From Anaerolineaceae bacterium (GTDB taxonomy: Bacteria; Chloroflexota; Anaerolineae; Aggregatilineales; Phototrophicaceae), in contig WGMX01000042.1 in the NCBI GenBank assembly GCA_016124855.1, forward strand, positions 1 through 64,000: a DNA stretch of 64,000 bases, read 5' to 3'. This document shows positions 43,283 through 53,196 of the stretch, in pieces. The position numbers and the translations under genes are program-made. The number at the start of each line of letters is the position of its first letter. Position 1 is the stretch's first letter. The notes beneath the pieces are model-generated. The model was not told the DNA's origin, did not search any database, and saw only the letters and a program-made list of their open reading frames with translations.

Positions 43283-44071
43283 CTAAGGTACCAGCATCAT
43301 AACCTCTATAGTATTGTCGGTTACGGCAATACTTTTAAGCCTTTGTTGGGGGCCAATCCGTGTTTTAACGATTTGGTCTAGTGTATTCACCATCAGCGTG
43401 AACAAATCTCCCGTAGCCACGTCAATATAACCTTGCGGAACAGGTTGTTGGTCGCTGGTGATGTCGCTGATGGTGATACTTGCCAGATCGTTCACAAGTG
43501 TCACTGGAATGGTGACAGTGCCGCTAATGGGTGTTGTGCCGCTGGTCGTCATCTGTACTTTGATTGCCCCCGGCACAAAATCGACCGTCGCACTTTGGAT
43601 GCTGTTTGATTTCAGCAAATTCAAATCTACTTCTTCTTGAAACTGCTGCTCGGTGATAACCACATCCGCCACTTGTTTGAAATTATTCGCAGGCGGCAGT
43701 GTTCCGAGCGGCGCAGCCGTGAATGTCGCATACTGAGGTGCTTCTAAAACGGCCTGAGTCGCGGTGCCAATCGCTGCTTGTGTCGGTTCAATCGTGTTTG
43801 TCGGTGTAACCGGACGGGGTGTCACCGTACGGGCCTGAGTTGGTTGCGCCGTCTCGCTGGGCAAGCCGCCAGCACTGACACTCTCTGTTGCCTCGCTCGT
43901 ACTTTCTACGGTAGCCTCGGCAGTAACCTCAGCAGTCTCTGCTTCAGTAGGTTCAACTGTAGCTGTAGCACCGAGTACAGCAACCGTTGGTAATGTTTCC
44001 GTCGGTGTAACATTGGGTTGGCAAGCGGCCAAAACGAACATCAAAATGAGCAGGGGCATAATGAACTTCAT
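43283..44071 (-). CDS. Lipoprotein with Thr/Glu/Pro-rich linker, unknown function
   Basis: The 262-residue protein has a clear lipobox (MKFIMPLLILMFVLAACQPN). A long low-complexity linker to about residue 115, full of T, E, P and V, follows. A folded domain has ADVVITEQQFQEEVDLNLLK, VDFVPGAIKVQMTT and IEVMMLVP at the C-terminus. It should be anchored on the outer face of the membrane. I do not recognise the domain. It is 25 bp upstream of the antiporter gene on the same strand, so it may be part of that operon. Confidence 0.75.
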   Translation of the reverse strand: MKFIMPLLILMFVLAACQPNVTPTETLPTVAVLGATATVEPTEAETAEVTAEATVESTSEATESVSAGGLPSETAQPTQARTVTPRPVTPTNTIEPTQAAIGTATQAVLEAPQYATFTAAPLGTLPPANNFKQVADVVITEQQFQEEVDLNLLKSNSIQSATVDFVPGAIKVQMTTSGTTPISGTVTIPVTLVNDLASITISDITSDQQPVPQGYIDVATGDLFTLMVNTLDQIVKTRIGPQQRLKSIAVTDNTIEVMMLVP

Positions 44072-44171
44072 AATGCGTCTTTCTGAATGTGCCGCACGGA
44101 CTGGATTTCGGCAGAGAACTTTCTAAAGATAACACATCTTCATCTGCTCCTGCACAAAATTGCCATAAAGG

Positions 44172-45452
44172 TCACTGCCAGTTCTCAATACTATCTTTTA
44201 ACTTCTGCATAAATGAATCGCCGGTTGCGCCGTCTGCTACCCGATGATCAAAGGTCAGTGTGACATAACAGCATGGACGAATTGCGATCATGTCGTTAAT
44301 AACCTTCACCCGTTTTTCCACCACCCCGATACCCAAAATCGCGGATTGAGGTTGATTTATGATAGGAGTCGCTAACAAACTCCCGCTTACCCCGTGATTA
44401 GTAATCGTGAATGTCCCGCCTTGCACCTCATCACTTTTGAGCTGCTTGGAACGTCCTCTTGTTGCCAGATCATTAACTGCCCTTGCCATTCCCAACAAAT
44501 TCAAATCACCAGCGTTTTTGATAACCGGCACAATTAAGCCTTCGTCCATCGCCACGGCAATCCCTAGATTAACCGAGTTGTGCAGGAAGATGCCTTCATT
44601 CGTCCATTGAGCATTCAAATAGCGTTGGCTTTGTAGCCCTTGAGTTGTTGCTAAGGCGAAATAAGCAGTGAGCGTTAAATTGACTCCTTGCTTGGCAAAA
44701 GCTGCTTTATTCGCCTCTCGATGGGCCAGCACCGCACTCATATCGACTTCAAAAACCGTTGTCACATGGGGGGCAGTTTGCAGCTTACTCCGTACCATGT
44801 GCTCGGCAATCGTCCGTCGCATCGCTGAAACGGGTACTAACTCGCCAGAACCTTGCTTCATCGGATCGACGTGCTGCACAATGTTGTCCATACGCTCGGT
44901 CTGATCTTCGCCATCACTGCGTCTTGGCAAAGCGTCACTATTCGCCAGTGTTTCAACAGCTCTTGTTGTCGGTGCAGCCAAGTAGGCCTCGACATCCTTT
45001 TTCGTTATCCGTCCATCACGTCCCGTACCACGGATTTGCCCCAGATCAAGCTGATGTTCAGCTACCATCCGCGCCACGACGGGCGATACATAACCGGTAT
45101 ATTCCGTTACTTGTCCATTACTGGTTCTGATTCTATTGCCCTCGCCCAGAGCGCTATCAGCGGAGATAGCCTGCGAATGTTGCTGATGTGGGGAGAGGGG
45201 AGAGCGTTTTTCCTCAGCCTCACCAATCATTGCTAGACAAACACCCGCTTTTACCAGTTGTCCGACCGGCGTCAAAATCTTCAATACCACACCGCTCACA
45301 GGTGCCGGGATTTCCGTGTCAATTTTGTCGCCGCTGACTTCCAACAGAGGATCGAACTGGGTAACTTGCTCACCTTCATGCTTCAGCCACTTGCTGACTG
45401 TGCCTTCGCTCACACTGTCGCCTAATTGCGGCATAATCACTTCAGTTGGCAT
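44172..45452 (-). CDS. Dihydrolipoamide acyltransferase (E2) of a 2-oxoacid dehydrogenase
   Basis: The 426-residue protein has one N-terminal lipoyl domain (VIMPQLGDSVSEGTVSKWL, EVSGDKIDTEIPAPVSG with the lipoylated Lys of GDKID). A Ser/Pro/His linker follows, then the E3-binding domain (SPVVARMVAEHQLDLGQIRG, RITKKDVEAYL). The catalytic acyltransferase domain ends YVTLTFDHRVADGATGDSFM with the DHRxxDG active-site motif. E1 is not in the window, so the oxoacid is not known. AGGTGGAG supports the ATG at 45452. lipB and lpdA elsewhere in the window complete the lipoate link. Confidence 0.92.
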   Translation of the reverse strand: MPTEVIMPQLGDSVSEGTVSKWLKHEGEQVTQFDPLLEVSGDKIDTEIPAPVSGVVLKILTPVGQLVKAGVCLAMIGEAEEKRSPLSPHQQHSQAISADSALGEGNRIRTSNGQVTEYTGYVSPVVARMVAEHQLDLGQIRGTGRDGRITKKDVEAYLAAPTTRAVETLANSDALPRRSDGEDQTERMDNIVQHVDPMKQGSGELVPVSAMRRTIAEHMVRSKLQTAPHVTTVFEVDMSAVLAHREANKAAFAKQGVNLTLTAYFALATTQGLQSQRYLNAQWTNEGIFLHNSVNLGIAVAMDEGLIVPVIKNAGDLNLLGMARAVNDLATRGRSKQLKSDEVQGGTFTITNHGVSGSLLATPIINQPQSAILGIGVVEKRVKVINDMIAIRPCCYVTLTFDHRVADGATGDSFMQKLKDSIENWQ

Positions 45453-45748
45453 GAACTCCACCTTTTATTTGTGTTCGCCCAAGAGTGGCATCCATCCATA
45501 CGTTTTACAACATATTTGGATACCTTGCACGGTATTAATTGTATCAGTGTTCCCCGGCAGCCAAAGAAATCATTATGCCACATGGAACAACCCAATCAGT
45601 ATGTTTTGACATGTCTCGCGTCCATTTCGGGCGAGAAATTTGCCGCCTGTCATGTCCTAATCATGATTATTTCTTCTACCACAAATTTCACGGTTACCGG
45701 ACAATCGAGAGGCAACACCATAACATCCTAGAGAGGAATATATACACG

Positions 45749-46441
45749 ATGACCACGCTCGAACAAAAACTGCGCGAAGAAATATGCTTGGTTGGTCGCC
45801 AAATGTACAAATACAGATTTGTCGATGGCACCGCCGGAAACATTTCTGCCCGTTTGGATGACAACCATATCCTGATTACCCCGTCCGGTTTATCCAAAGG
45901 CTTTATGAAGCCCGAAAAATTGATTGTTGTCGATATGCGAGGCAACAAAATTGACCGCGATGACGAAACATCTGGTTTGAATCCTAGCACTGAAACTCCC
46001 ATGCACATCGAAGCCTACAGATGTCGTCCCGATGTTAACGGTGTCGTTCATGCTCATCCAGCTTATGCTGTCGCTCTAACAATGGCTGGAATCGATTTGC
46101 AAACCTATACCATTCCCGAAGCGATTATTCTGCTCGGCGAAGTGCCGAATGCGCCCTATGCGACACCCGCCACGGTCGAAGACCGCGATGCCATTGCCGA
46201 CTTAGCGCCTTACCACGATGCCATTATGCTCTCCTTCCACGGCTCATTGACGATGGGACAAGATGTCTGGCAGGCTTATATGCGTTTGGAAACATTGGAA
46301 CATACCGCCCATCTGACCTATTTGGTTCATCAGCTTGGCGGCGGCAAATCATTACCCGAACAACGAATCCGCAAACTGTTGACATTACGCAAGGAATTTG
46401 GCCTGATGCATCCCGATGAACAGAGCCTGTTACCAGTTTAA
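45749..46441 (+). CDS. Class II aldolase/adducin family protein
   Basis: The 230-residue protein has TAGNISARLDDNHILITPSG early, then VVHAHPAYAVAL with two zinc-binding His and PYATPATVEDRDAI. HDAIMLSFHGSLTMGQDVWQ supplies the third His, and the C-terminal HTAHLTYLVHQLGGG completes it. Members cleave fuculose 1-phosphate, ribulose phosphates or related sugars. The start at 45749 follows GAGAGG; upstream in-frame codons are not supported by similarity. With a fucose-isomerase-like gene 30 kb away a fuculose role is possible but not shown. Confidence 0.87.
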   Translation: MTTLEQKLREEICLVGRQMYKYRFVDGTAGNISARLDDNHILITPSGLSKGFMKPEKLIVVDMRGNKIDRDDETSGLNPSTETPMHIEAYRCRPDVNGVVHAHPAYAVALTMAGIDLQTYTIPEAIILLGEVPNAPYATPATVEDRDAIADLAPYHDAIMLSFHGSLTMGQDVWQAYMRLETLEHTAHLTYLVHQLGGGKSLPEQRIRKLLTLRKEFGLMHPDEQSLLPV

Positions 46442-46522
46442 ACCATCGGACGAGTTCACAAGGATTTTCCAAAAGGAGAGCAGGTATAATGGCAGTATAT
46501 CGATCATACCAGAGGCTCTCTG

Positions 46523-47596
46523 ATGGCTAATCAATCAACACCGAATCCCGCGCCGCAAAGTGGTGCGAAAGTCTATGAGATGCAGTGGGATTGCAAATTT
46601 TGCGGCACAAAAAAGCTGCTCGGCAAAACCCACCGCTTTTGCCCCAACTGCGGCGCACAACAAGACCCAACGTGGCGTTACTTCCCCTCTGATGCGGAAA
46701 AAGTCGCCGTTCAAGATCATGTGTATGTCGGTGCGGATATTATTTGCAAAGCCTGTCAAACCTTAAACAGCGGTAAATCCGAGTTCTGCGGCAACTGCGG
46801 CGCACCACTCAGTGATGCTGCGCGTGCAGCACAGGGAGCCAGTCGTACTAAAGATGATGGACAAACCCTCGAGGCCGAAGATTTAAAACAGCGGCAATTG
46901 TCTAGCCAAGTTCCGGCGTTAGCCGCGAAACCTGCCGCTAAAAAGGGCGGCGGAATTCTCAGCAAGTGGAAGTTGATTGCGCTGGTCGTGGTCGTCCTCA
47001 TCGGCGGCGCAATTTTCGCACTCACCCGCACCACCAAAGCCACCGCCTATGTCACCGGATATAAGTGGAATCGCAGCATCGACATTCAATCGCTTCAGCC
47101 CGTACACGGAAAAACGACCTGTGACCGGATGCCGTCTAGCGCCTACAATGTCACGCGCAATTATGAGCAAGTAGATACCAAACAAGTTGCCGATGGGGAA
47201 ACCTGCCAAACCAAACAAGTCGATCAGGGCGATGGCACATTCCGTGAAGAACGCCAGTGTCAGACCAAGTATCGCAGTGAGCCGGTTATGGGATATATGT
47301 GTACCTACGTCACCAACCAATGGGTCGGCTCTGCGCCCGTCACCGCTTCAGGCGATAAAACTAACGCACCCTATTGGCCGGAAAGTAAAGTCAGCAACTG
47401 CTTGACCATCGGCTGCACTCGCGAAAGTGGACGCGATGAAACGTACACCTTGATGCTCAAAGGTGATGGAAACCGTCCCTTTGAGTGTAAAGTTGCTTAT
47501 GACTTGTGGCAAAGTACGCCGCTCGAAAAAGGCTTCGATGTCGAAGTCGGCACGCTGCTGCACAATTTCTTGTGCAGCACACTCAAGCCCAAATAA
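46523..47596 (+). CDS. Double zinc-ribbon membrane protein, unknown function
   Basis: The 357-residue protein has two N-terminal zinc ribbons (CKFCGTKKLLGKTHRFCPNC at about 19 and IICKACQTLNSGKSEFCGNC at about 75). An Ala-rich linker and a single membrane helix (LIALVVVVLIGGAIFALTRT near 155) follow, then a C-terminal domain of about 180 residues with several conserved-looking Cys. The ribbons face the cytoplasm and the large domain probably faces outside. No enzymatic motif is visible. TATAAT at 46487 could be its -10 box. Confidence 0.75.
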   Translation: MANQSTPNPAPQSGAKVYEMQWDCKFCGTKKLLGKTHRFCPNCGAQQDPTWRYFPSDAEKVAVQDHVYVGADIICKACQTLNSGKSEFCGNCGAPLSDAARAAQGASRTKDDGQTLEAEDLKQRQLSSQVPALAAKPAAKKGGGILSKWKLIALVVVVLIGGAIFALTRTTKATAYVTGYKWNRSIDIQSLQPVHGKTTCDRMPSSAYNVTRNYEQVDTKQVADGETCQTKQVDQGDGTFREERQCQTKYRSEPVMGYMCTYVTNQWVGSAPVTASGDKTNAPYWPESKVSNCLTIGCTRESGRDETYTLMLKGDGNRPFECKVAYDLWQSTPLEKGFDVEVGTLLHNFLCSTLKPK

Positions 47597-47598
47597 GA

Positions 47599-48171
47599 CT
47601 ATTTTTGTGCCGGGAAAATATCTTTTACAGCCAGTGTAAAACCCGGCAGCACATCTTCCCCATCCAAAATGCCATTGAGGTCGAGCTTCTGTACGGAGGT
47701 TCGACCTTTTCCGTCAGGTCGCCACACACGTACCAATTTTTCTTCGGGATAAACCGCCCACACCAAGCGTGTACCACACTCGATGTAGCTTTCGATTTTG
47801 AGCAGCATATCGTCTGGTTTATTACTTGGCGAAATCACCTCGACTGCTAAATCTGGCGCGATGTCGTAGCGCTCTGGAACAAATGGAACATGTTCTTTCG
47901 AAACAAAAGCGGCATCAGGAATGACTTTATCACCATTTGGGAGATAAAACATGCAGCCATCCGCAAATGCAAAACCCAAAGGATGAACATCCAAAAAATT
48001 TGCAATTAGACGATAGATCAATGAGCCAATGAAAGCATGAATAGGTGTTGGCACGATAACCTCATAAATGATTCCGCGCAGCATCTCAAACCACTTATCG
48101 GCATTTTCCGGCGCATTGATAAGCTGCTCAAATTGTTCGTCTGTCGGTTTGACTGGATCAATACTGACCAT
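47599..48171 (-). CDS. Uma2-family (DUF820) endonuclease-like protein
   Basis: The 190-residue protein has the PD-(D/E)xK-like layout of the Uma2 family: DKWFEMLRGIIYEVIVPTPI, GDKVIPDAAFVSKEH with the conserved Pro-Asp, and PDLAVEVISPSNKPDDMLLK with the E-x-x-S-P-S motif. YIECGTRLVWAVYPEEKLVRV also matches. Family members are abundant in cyanobacteria and Chloroflexota, usually as single genes of unknown role. It stops 3 bp from the convergent zinc-ribbon gene. Confidence 0.88.
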   Translation of the reverse strand: MVSIDPVKPTDEQFEQLINAPENADKWFEMLRGIIYEVIVPTPIHAFIGSLIYRLIANFLDVHPLGFAFADGCMFYLPNGDKVIPDAAFVSKEHVPFVPERYDIAPDLAVEVISPSNKPDDMLLKIESYIECGTRLVWAVYPEEKLVRVWRPDGKGRTSVQKLDLNGILDGEDVLPGFTLAVKDIFPAQK

Positions 48172-48216
48172 GTTTAACCTCTTGCCAACTTACTCACCAC
48201 TATTATAGTCCAAAAT

Positions 48217-50079
48217 TTACCCCTCCAGCAGCAAAACACGCCCCGCAGCAAGTTCGCCCAAATTTAACTGTCCTTGCTCAACCGTGAACACTTGACCCGT
48301 AAGGTAATCAGTCAAACTCACGCCATCCGCTATTCCGGCATGTTGAACGGGTAAACTGATATTCGAGGGCGCATCATTTCCACGTTGAGCAACCACAATC
48401 AGCCGTTGCTCTGCTGACTGCCGCTGATATGCTAACAAATCCCCTTCGGCATAAATCATCTGGAAACCGCCATGGCGCAGTGCAGGTGCAGTTCGCCGTA
48501 GATGAATCAACCGTTGATAATAGCCCCTCAAATCGTGATCCCACTGCGCCTCGTCCCAGATCATACAGCGGCGGTTGTCGGGGTCGCGCCCACCTTCCAT
48601 ACCAATTTCATCACCGTAATAAATGCATGGCACACCGGGAATTGTCATCAGCAGCGCCACAGCTAACTTCATCCGCGCTTTATCCCCGCCAAGAATATTG
48701 AGAATACGCGGCGTATCATGGCTGTCAAGGAGGTTAAATTGCTGTGCCGTGATCGCCCAAGGAACAGCCGCCCAAAAGCGCTGCCACTGTTCCGCCATCG
48801 CCTCCGTTGTCAGTGGAACGGGGTCGCTTTGCGGACGTAATTCTTGTGCCGGAATCTCGTGATGCAGCCAATCCCACAGCGGTAAGGTAAATCCTTTGTA
48901 ATTCATGATGGCATCCAGCTCGTCACCCTGTAAATGCGGCGTGCCATCGTAAAAATTTTCACCGAACAGATAAGCCTGCGGATTATCCGCCTTTACCGAC
49001 CGCCTCATTTCGCGCCAAACTTTGTGCGAAAGCTGCACCATTCCCTGCCGTGCTGTCATATTGGCGACATCCAACCGCCAGCCATCAATCCGGTAAGGCT
49101 CATGCATCCAATGGCGTATCACCGAGTCCTCACCCCGATACATCACATCACGCAGCGCTTGACTGCGATAGTTCAACTTCACCAACGATTTATGCCCCAG
49201 CCATGTTTCATAATCATCTGGATAATGATTAAAAGTAAAGTATTCGGCGGTCGGCACATTCGGGTCTTTCAACGCCTCCAAGAACCAGACATTCTCGGAA
49301 CCGCAGTGATTCGGGGTCACATCCAGAATCAGCCGCATTCCGCGTGCATCCAATGCCTGTCGCAGTTCCGCCAGCGCTTTATTTCCACCGAGATGCGGAT
49401 CAATCTCGTTGTAGTTCGCTACATCGTAACGATGATTGGTGTAAGCCGTAAAAATCGGATTCAGGAAAAGCGCGTTCACGCCCAAATCCTGCAGATAATC
49501 CAACTTTTGAGTGATGCCCTGTAAGTCACCGCCGTAAAAATCGAGTGTCCCCGCCTGCTGAAACGACAGAATCGGCGCCCCCCACTCACGGTGTTGTGTT
49601 GTGAATCCGCGTCGACTCCAAGCACCATCGGGCACATCATTGGTTGGGTCGCCGTTACAAAACCGGTCAGGGAAAATCTGGTAAAAAACTGCGTCGTCTA
49701 ACCAATCCGGTGCAGCAAAATCCGCCAGCAGCTTGTAATCCCATAAATCCGGTGCATCGGCGCGGCTCACACCCATCGCCGTTAACCAGTAAGCCCCTTC
49801 ATCAGACATGATTCTAAAACGGTAGGGAATATAAGGCATGGATACTTGCACATCGGTTGACCAGTAGGCGCAAATGCCCGCCTCGCTTTCCTTATGCATC
49901 GCGGCAAGATGCTGCTCACCATCCGGTGCAGTTCGCAGAAATACCGCTCGAATCGGGGCATCTTTCGGCACACGCAGCCGTATTGTGACCGTTTCGCCTT
50001 GTTTCGGCAGCGGGTTAGAAACATACATCGCTGAACCATCGTGATGCAAACCAGCCGTCCAATGAAGAACATTAACCAT
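48217..50079 (-). CDS. GH13 amylolytic enzyme (neopullulanase/cyclomaltodextrinase type)
   Basis: The 620-residue protein has an N-terminal Ig-like domain (about residues 5-110) like CBM34 of neopullulanases. The GH13 barrel follows: YQIFPDRFCNGDPTNDV, LILDVTPNHCG, YRIDGWRLDVANM (nucleophile Asp), LFGENFYDG (acid/base Glu) and LLDSHDTPRIL (third Asp). A C-terminal beta domain ends it. No signal peptide, so it acts on imported maltodextrins in the cytoplasm. GAGG lies ahead of the ATG at 50079. It faces the same way as malQ and could share its substrate pool. Confidence 0.9.
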   Translation of the reverse strand: MVNVLHWTAGLHHDGSAMYVSNPLPKQGETVTIRLRVPKDAPIRAVFLRTAPDGEQHLAAMHKESEAGICAYWSTDVQVSMPYIPYRFRIMSDEGAYWLTAMGVSRADAPDLWDYKLLADFAAPDWLDDAVFYQIFPDRFCNGDPTNDVPDGAWSRRGFTTQHREWGAPILSFQQAGTLDFYGGDLQGITQKLDYLQDLGVNALFLNPIFTAYTNHRYDVANYNEIDPHLGGNKALAELRQALDARGMRLILDVTPNHCGSENVWFLEALKDPNVPTAEYFTFNHYPDDYETWLGHKSLVKLNYRSQALRDVMYRGEDSVIRHWMHEPYRIDGWRLDVANMTARQGMVQLSHKVWREMRRSVKADNPQAYLFGENFYDGTPHLQGDELDAIMNYKGFTLPLWDWLHHEIPAQELRPQSDPVPLTTEAMAEQWQRFWAAVPWAITAQQFNLLDSHDTPRILNILGGDKARMKLAVALLMTIPGVPCIYYGDEIGMEGGRDPDNRRCMIWDEAQWDHDLRGYYQRLIHLRRTAPALRHGGFQMIYAEGDLLAYQRQSAEQRLIVVAQRGNDAPSNISLPVQHAGIADGVSLTDYLTGQVFTVEQGQLNLGELAAGRVLLLEG

Positions 50080-50113
50080 AAAGCGCATCCTCAAATCTAA
50101 CGATAAAATGGAT

Positions 50114-50900
50114 TATGTGAGGCAAGCATACACGAACCGGAGAGACACCGGAAGGATAGACAGACAATATCCGCAGATGTAGGGACACGGCAGTGCGTAG
50201 CCTCCCCGTGGGATGCCGTGTCCGATTTGATGTATCTTTACGCCAGCATTATTAGACATTAAGTTTATTTTCGGTTTAGGTGGCAAACCGATTACCAACC
50301 ATCCTTAAATCTAATTCGCCTTATTGCTCTCCTATTTTGGTTAGTGCCAATGCGACGAAAAAGTTACAAAATGTTCTTCCAAAATGTAACCCAAACCGAC
50401 CGCAATTCCCTTACAATAAACAACAGAGTTGGCATTGGATTTTGTTGCTGGCAAATCCAACGCTTAATGCTTACCGCATATTAACAATAGCCTCTTGCTA
50501 TAAACGAGACAACAACCGCTCATTCTCAACTGCAACAACAGCATCAACTGCATCATTTCACCGCCGCTCATTTTTATCCGTCACCACCACAAAGAACGAG
50601 GAGGCGATATCTTACAAGGGTATTCAACTCGGTACTCGGAACTCATGCTCGATACTTCTCGATTGGCAATCTTGGCGGCGGACATCCCAACGCCATTTTG
50701 CCGCAATTCTAGCCGGATCATCCGCCGAATTGTCACAAATTTCGCCAAAAAATGGAGGTCAAATTGCCAGCTTTGCCAATAAATCGCCAAATAAAAAGCG
50801 ATGAACTTTCGCGCACCGCTTTCTTGTATCTTGAAACTGGACTCTTGTAACTTGCTAAGACTTTCGACTGGCGACTGATAGCTGATGACTTGTACCAGCT
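50114..50900 (+). repeat. Dispersed noncoding element, copy C (core 50362-50392), with adjacent palindrome
   Basis: The 821-bp gap 50080-50900 has no credible gene. A REP-like palindrome at 50183-50223 opens it, and the 31-nt core lies at 50362-50392. GGCAAACCGATTACCAACC and GGTTAGTG precede the core. AACAGCATCAACTGCATCA, TTGGCAATCTTGGC and GCTGATGACTTG follow it in order. Core identity is complete with the copies at 389 and 25603; the rest is diverged. Outer limits are approximate. Confidence 0.6.
50183..50223. repeat. REP-like palindrome GGACACGGCA...TGCCGTGTCC
   Basis: Perfect 10-bp arms enclose a 21-nt loop, preceded by GTAG. It belongs to the kind of short intergenic palindrome common in Chloroflexota and cyanobacteria. 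The sequence differs from the one at 3985. Confidence 0.55.
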
Positions 50901-52448
50901 TTAGGCTTGTTCAGCCTCTTCTTCCTCAGTTTTAGGCCAACGTCCATAAAGTCGGGTCAGGTAGGCCAGCCGTTCACGGGCAGGATGATTAAGCCACTCG
51001 CCGGTAAAACGCCAACCCCAATTCCCCGACTCGCGACCCGGTGTATTCATGCGGGTATCTGCGCCAAACCCGAACACATCCTGAAGGGGAAAAACAGCCG
51101 TATGCGCCACCGAAGCCATCGCCAACCGGATCAAATCCCACTGGACTTCATCGACTTTACGTCCCATATATTCGGGCAGGAAGTTACGAATATCCTCGGT
51201 AGCCTCACCGCTGTTCCACCAACCAACTGTCGTGTTGTTATCGTGGGTTCCAGTATAGACTACACAGTTTGGAGTAAAGTTGTGAGGCAAGAAATTGTTC
51301 TCGCCGCCTGAACCTCCGAACGCAAATTGGAGGATTTTCATACCCGGTAACCCTAATCCATCCCGCAGTTCTATTACGCCGGGGGTAATCAAACCGAGGT
51401 CTTCTGCGATAATCGGCAGTTCTGAAATTTGCTCGACGACAGCATTGAAGAAATCGAACTTCGGCCCCGGAACCCATTGTCCCTTAATCGCCGTTTGCTC
51501 ACTTGCGGGTACTTCCCAATAAGCTTCAAAACCTCTGAAGTGATCCACCCGTACAATATCGACCATCTTGAGCGTCGCTTTGATCCGGCTGATCCACCAC
51601 CGGTAATCGTTCTCAGCCATCTTGTCCCAGCGATAAAGTGGATTGCCCCAACGCTGTCCGGTCGGGCTGAAATAATCCGGTGGAACGCCTGCAATAACAG
51701 TCGGGTTACCCAGCGCATCGAGATAATACTCGTCACGGTTTGCCCACACGTCGGAGCTGTCATGCGCTACGAAAATCGGCACATCACCCACCAACCGGAT
51801 ACCTTTTTCATTCGCGTAGGCTTTCAATTCATGCCATTGTTTGAAGAACAGCCACTGACGGAACTTATGCTCATCAACACCACGCGCATTTTTGATGCGA
51901 GCTTCTTCAATCGCGCTTGGTTCACTCAGTGCCTCACCTTCCGGCCATTCTACCCACGGCTTTCCACCATAAAGGTTTTTAAGGGCGATAAACAACGCCC
52001 AGTTGTCTAGCCAATAGGCTTCTTTAGCGCACCATGCCACAAATTCACTGCGCTGTGCTGCCGAAGCGGTTTTCCCGAATTGTTCATAAGCTTTTGTCAG
52101 TATCGTATTGTGATAGTTTATGACAGTGCCGAAATCAACGAGGTAAGGAGGGGAATTGGGTACTCTAGCTACATCGTCAGCCGTCAGCCAACCTTCACCC
52201 ACCAGTTTGTCCAAGCTAATCAAAAGAGGATTGCCGGCAAAAGTGGACAGGGATTGGTAAGGCGAGTCGCCGTAACTCGTCGGGCCAAGCGGCAGCACTT
52301 GCCAGATGGTCTGTCCTGCCGACTCAAGCCAGTCAACAAACGTATAGGCCCACTCCCCTAAATCACCTACACCATAACGTCCGGGGAGTGATGTAGGGTG
52401 CAGCAGTACACCACTAGAACGTGGAAAGAGGGTTTTGCCTGCGGTCAT
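50901..52448 (-). CDS. malQ: 4-alpha-glucanotransferase
   Basis: The 515-residue protein has the GH77 signatures: SSGVLLHPTSLPGRYGVGDL, WQVLPLGPTSYGDSPYQSLS, RLVGDVPIFVAHDSSDVW, VDIVRVDHFRGFEAYW (nucleophile Asp) and LPIIAEDLGLITP (acid/base Glu). VYTGTHDNNTTVGWW supplies the third Asp. It transfers maltodextrin segments between chains in the cytoplasm. It ends QA at the C-terminus after EEEE. A GH13 enzyme gene lies downstream on the same strand, separated by the repeat element, and both serve maltodextrin use. Confidence 0.95.
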   Translation of the reverse strand: MTAGKTLFPRSSGVLLHPTSLPGRYGVGDLGEWAYTFVDWLESAGQTIWQVLPLGPTSYGDSPYQSLSTFAGNPLLISLDKLVGEGWLTADDVARVPNSPPYLVDFGTVINYHNTILTKAYEQFGKTASAAQRSEFVAWCAKEAYWLDNWALFIALKNLYGGKPWVEWPEGEALSEPSAIEEARIKNARGVDEHKFRQWLFFKQWHELKAYANEKGIRLVGDVPIFVAHDSSDVWANRDEYYLDALGNPTVIAGVPPDYFSPTGQRWGNPLYRWDKMAENDYRWWISRIKATLKMVDIVRVDHFRGFEAYWEVPASEQTAIKGQWVPGPKFDFFNAVVEQISELPIIAEDLGLITPGVIELRDGLGLPGMKILQFAFGGSGGENNFLPHNFTPNCVVYTGTHDNNTTVGWWNSGEATEDIRNFLPEYMGRKVDEVQWDLIRLAMASVAHTAVFPLQDVFGFGADTRMNTPGRESGNWGWRFTGEWLNHPARERLAYLTRLYGRWPKTEEEEAEQA

Positions 52449-52536
52449 TTAAGTTTCCAATCATTAATATTATGAACTCAATTGACCGCTATTCTACCCA
52501 ATTTTGTAGGTTAAGTGCTTCAGCCACTTGGGCGCT

Positions 52537-52995
52537 TTAAACAGCTAACATCTCCTCAACCGTAAATCGCTGCTTAAATGTAAAGGCCGCAGGAGTTACG
52601 CCGTGTTGTTCAATCAGTGCCAGTTTTTCTTTGGCTTCATCAACCGTTGGGATGTGACCTGCATCAATCCACCACAAGGCAATTGCCGGAGTGTCCATTT
52701 TATGAAACCATTCCTTACGACGTCGGAAGAAGTCGGTGTGGTCGCTGTAATAAGCATATTGAAAGAGCGCGTCAACCGACTCCCAAACCGACATATTGAC
52801 GATAATTCGCTCATCCTCATAAGGTCGCAGCGAAGTTGCATCATTTCCATCCCCTTTGAGCCGCCATACGAACCCATGAGCAGTTTCAGCCAGCGCATTA
52901 ATCCGGCCAAGGTTGTCCACAAAATCCCGCATGATAGGGCTGTCGAGCGGGGCAATCATTCGGGCGATATTAATTTGTGCGATGTGATAAGTCAT
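52537..52995 (-). CDS. DUF3291-family protein
   Basis: The 152-residue protein begins MTYHIAQINIARMIAPLDSP and has GRINALAETAHGFVWRLKG, VNMSVWESVDALFQYAYYS and ALWWIDAGHIPTVDEAKEKL, all typical of DUF3291. This domain resembles the ferredoxin-like fold of antibiotic-biosynthesis monooxygenases and heme-degrading enzymes, but its function is not established. It lies between malQ and an unrelated gene. Confidence 0.82.
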   Translation of the reverse strand: MTYHIAQINIARMIAPLDSPIMRDFVDNLGRINALAETAHGFVWRLKGDGNDATSLRPYEDERIIVNMSVWESVDALFQYAYYSDHTDFFRRRKEWFHKMDTPAIALWWIDAGHIPTVDEAKEKLALIEQHGVTPAAFTFKQRFTVEEMLAV

Positions 52996-53196
52996 TTCTT
53001 CTTTGTCCTCTCAAAAATCATTTCATACCTGTTGAACTGTATAACAAAATAAGAAAAACGTCATCCTATCCACATTGCTAGGATATATTACGCAATATTC
53101 TTGACAAGTCTTAACATAAGATGAAATACCTTTACGAATTTTACGTTTAATTTACCTTATATTCATGAATGAGAGACTGTTATATGGAGTAGCATC

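Noticed and set aside
50280-50804. Plus-strand frame of 174 codons in the gap before malQ
   Set aside because: It coincides with the repeated noncoding element, lacks a good start and has no homologous frame in the other copies.
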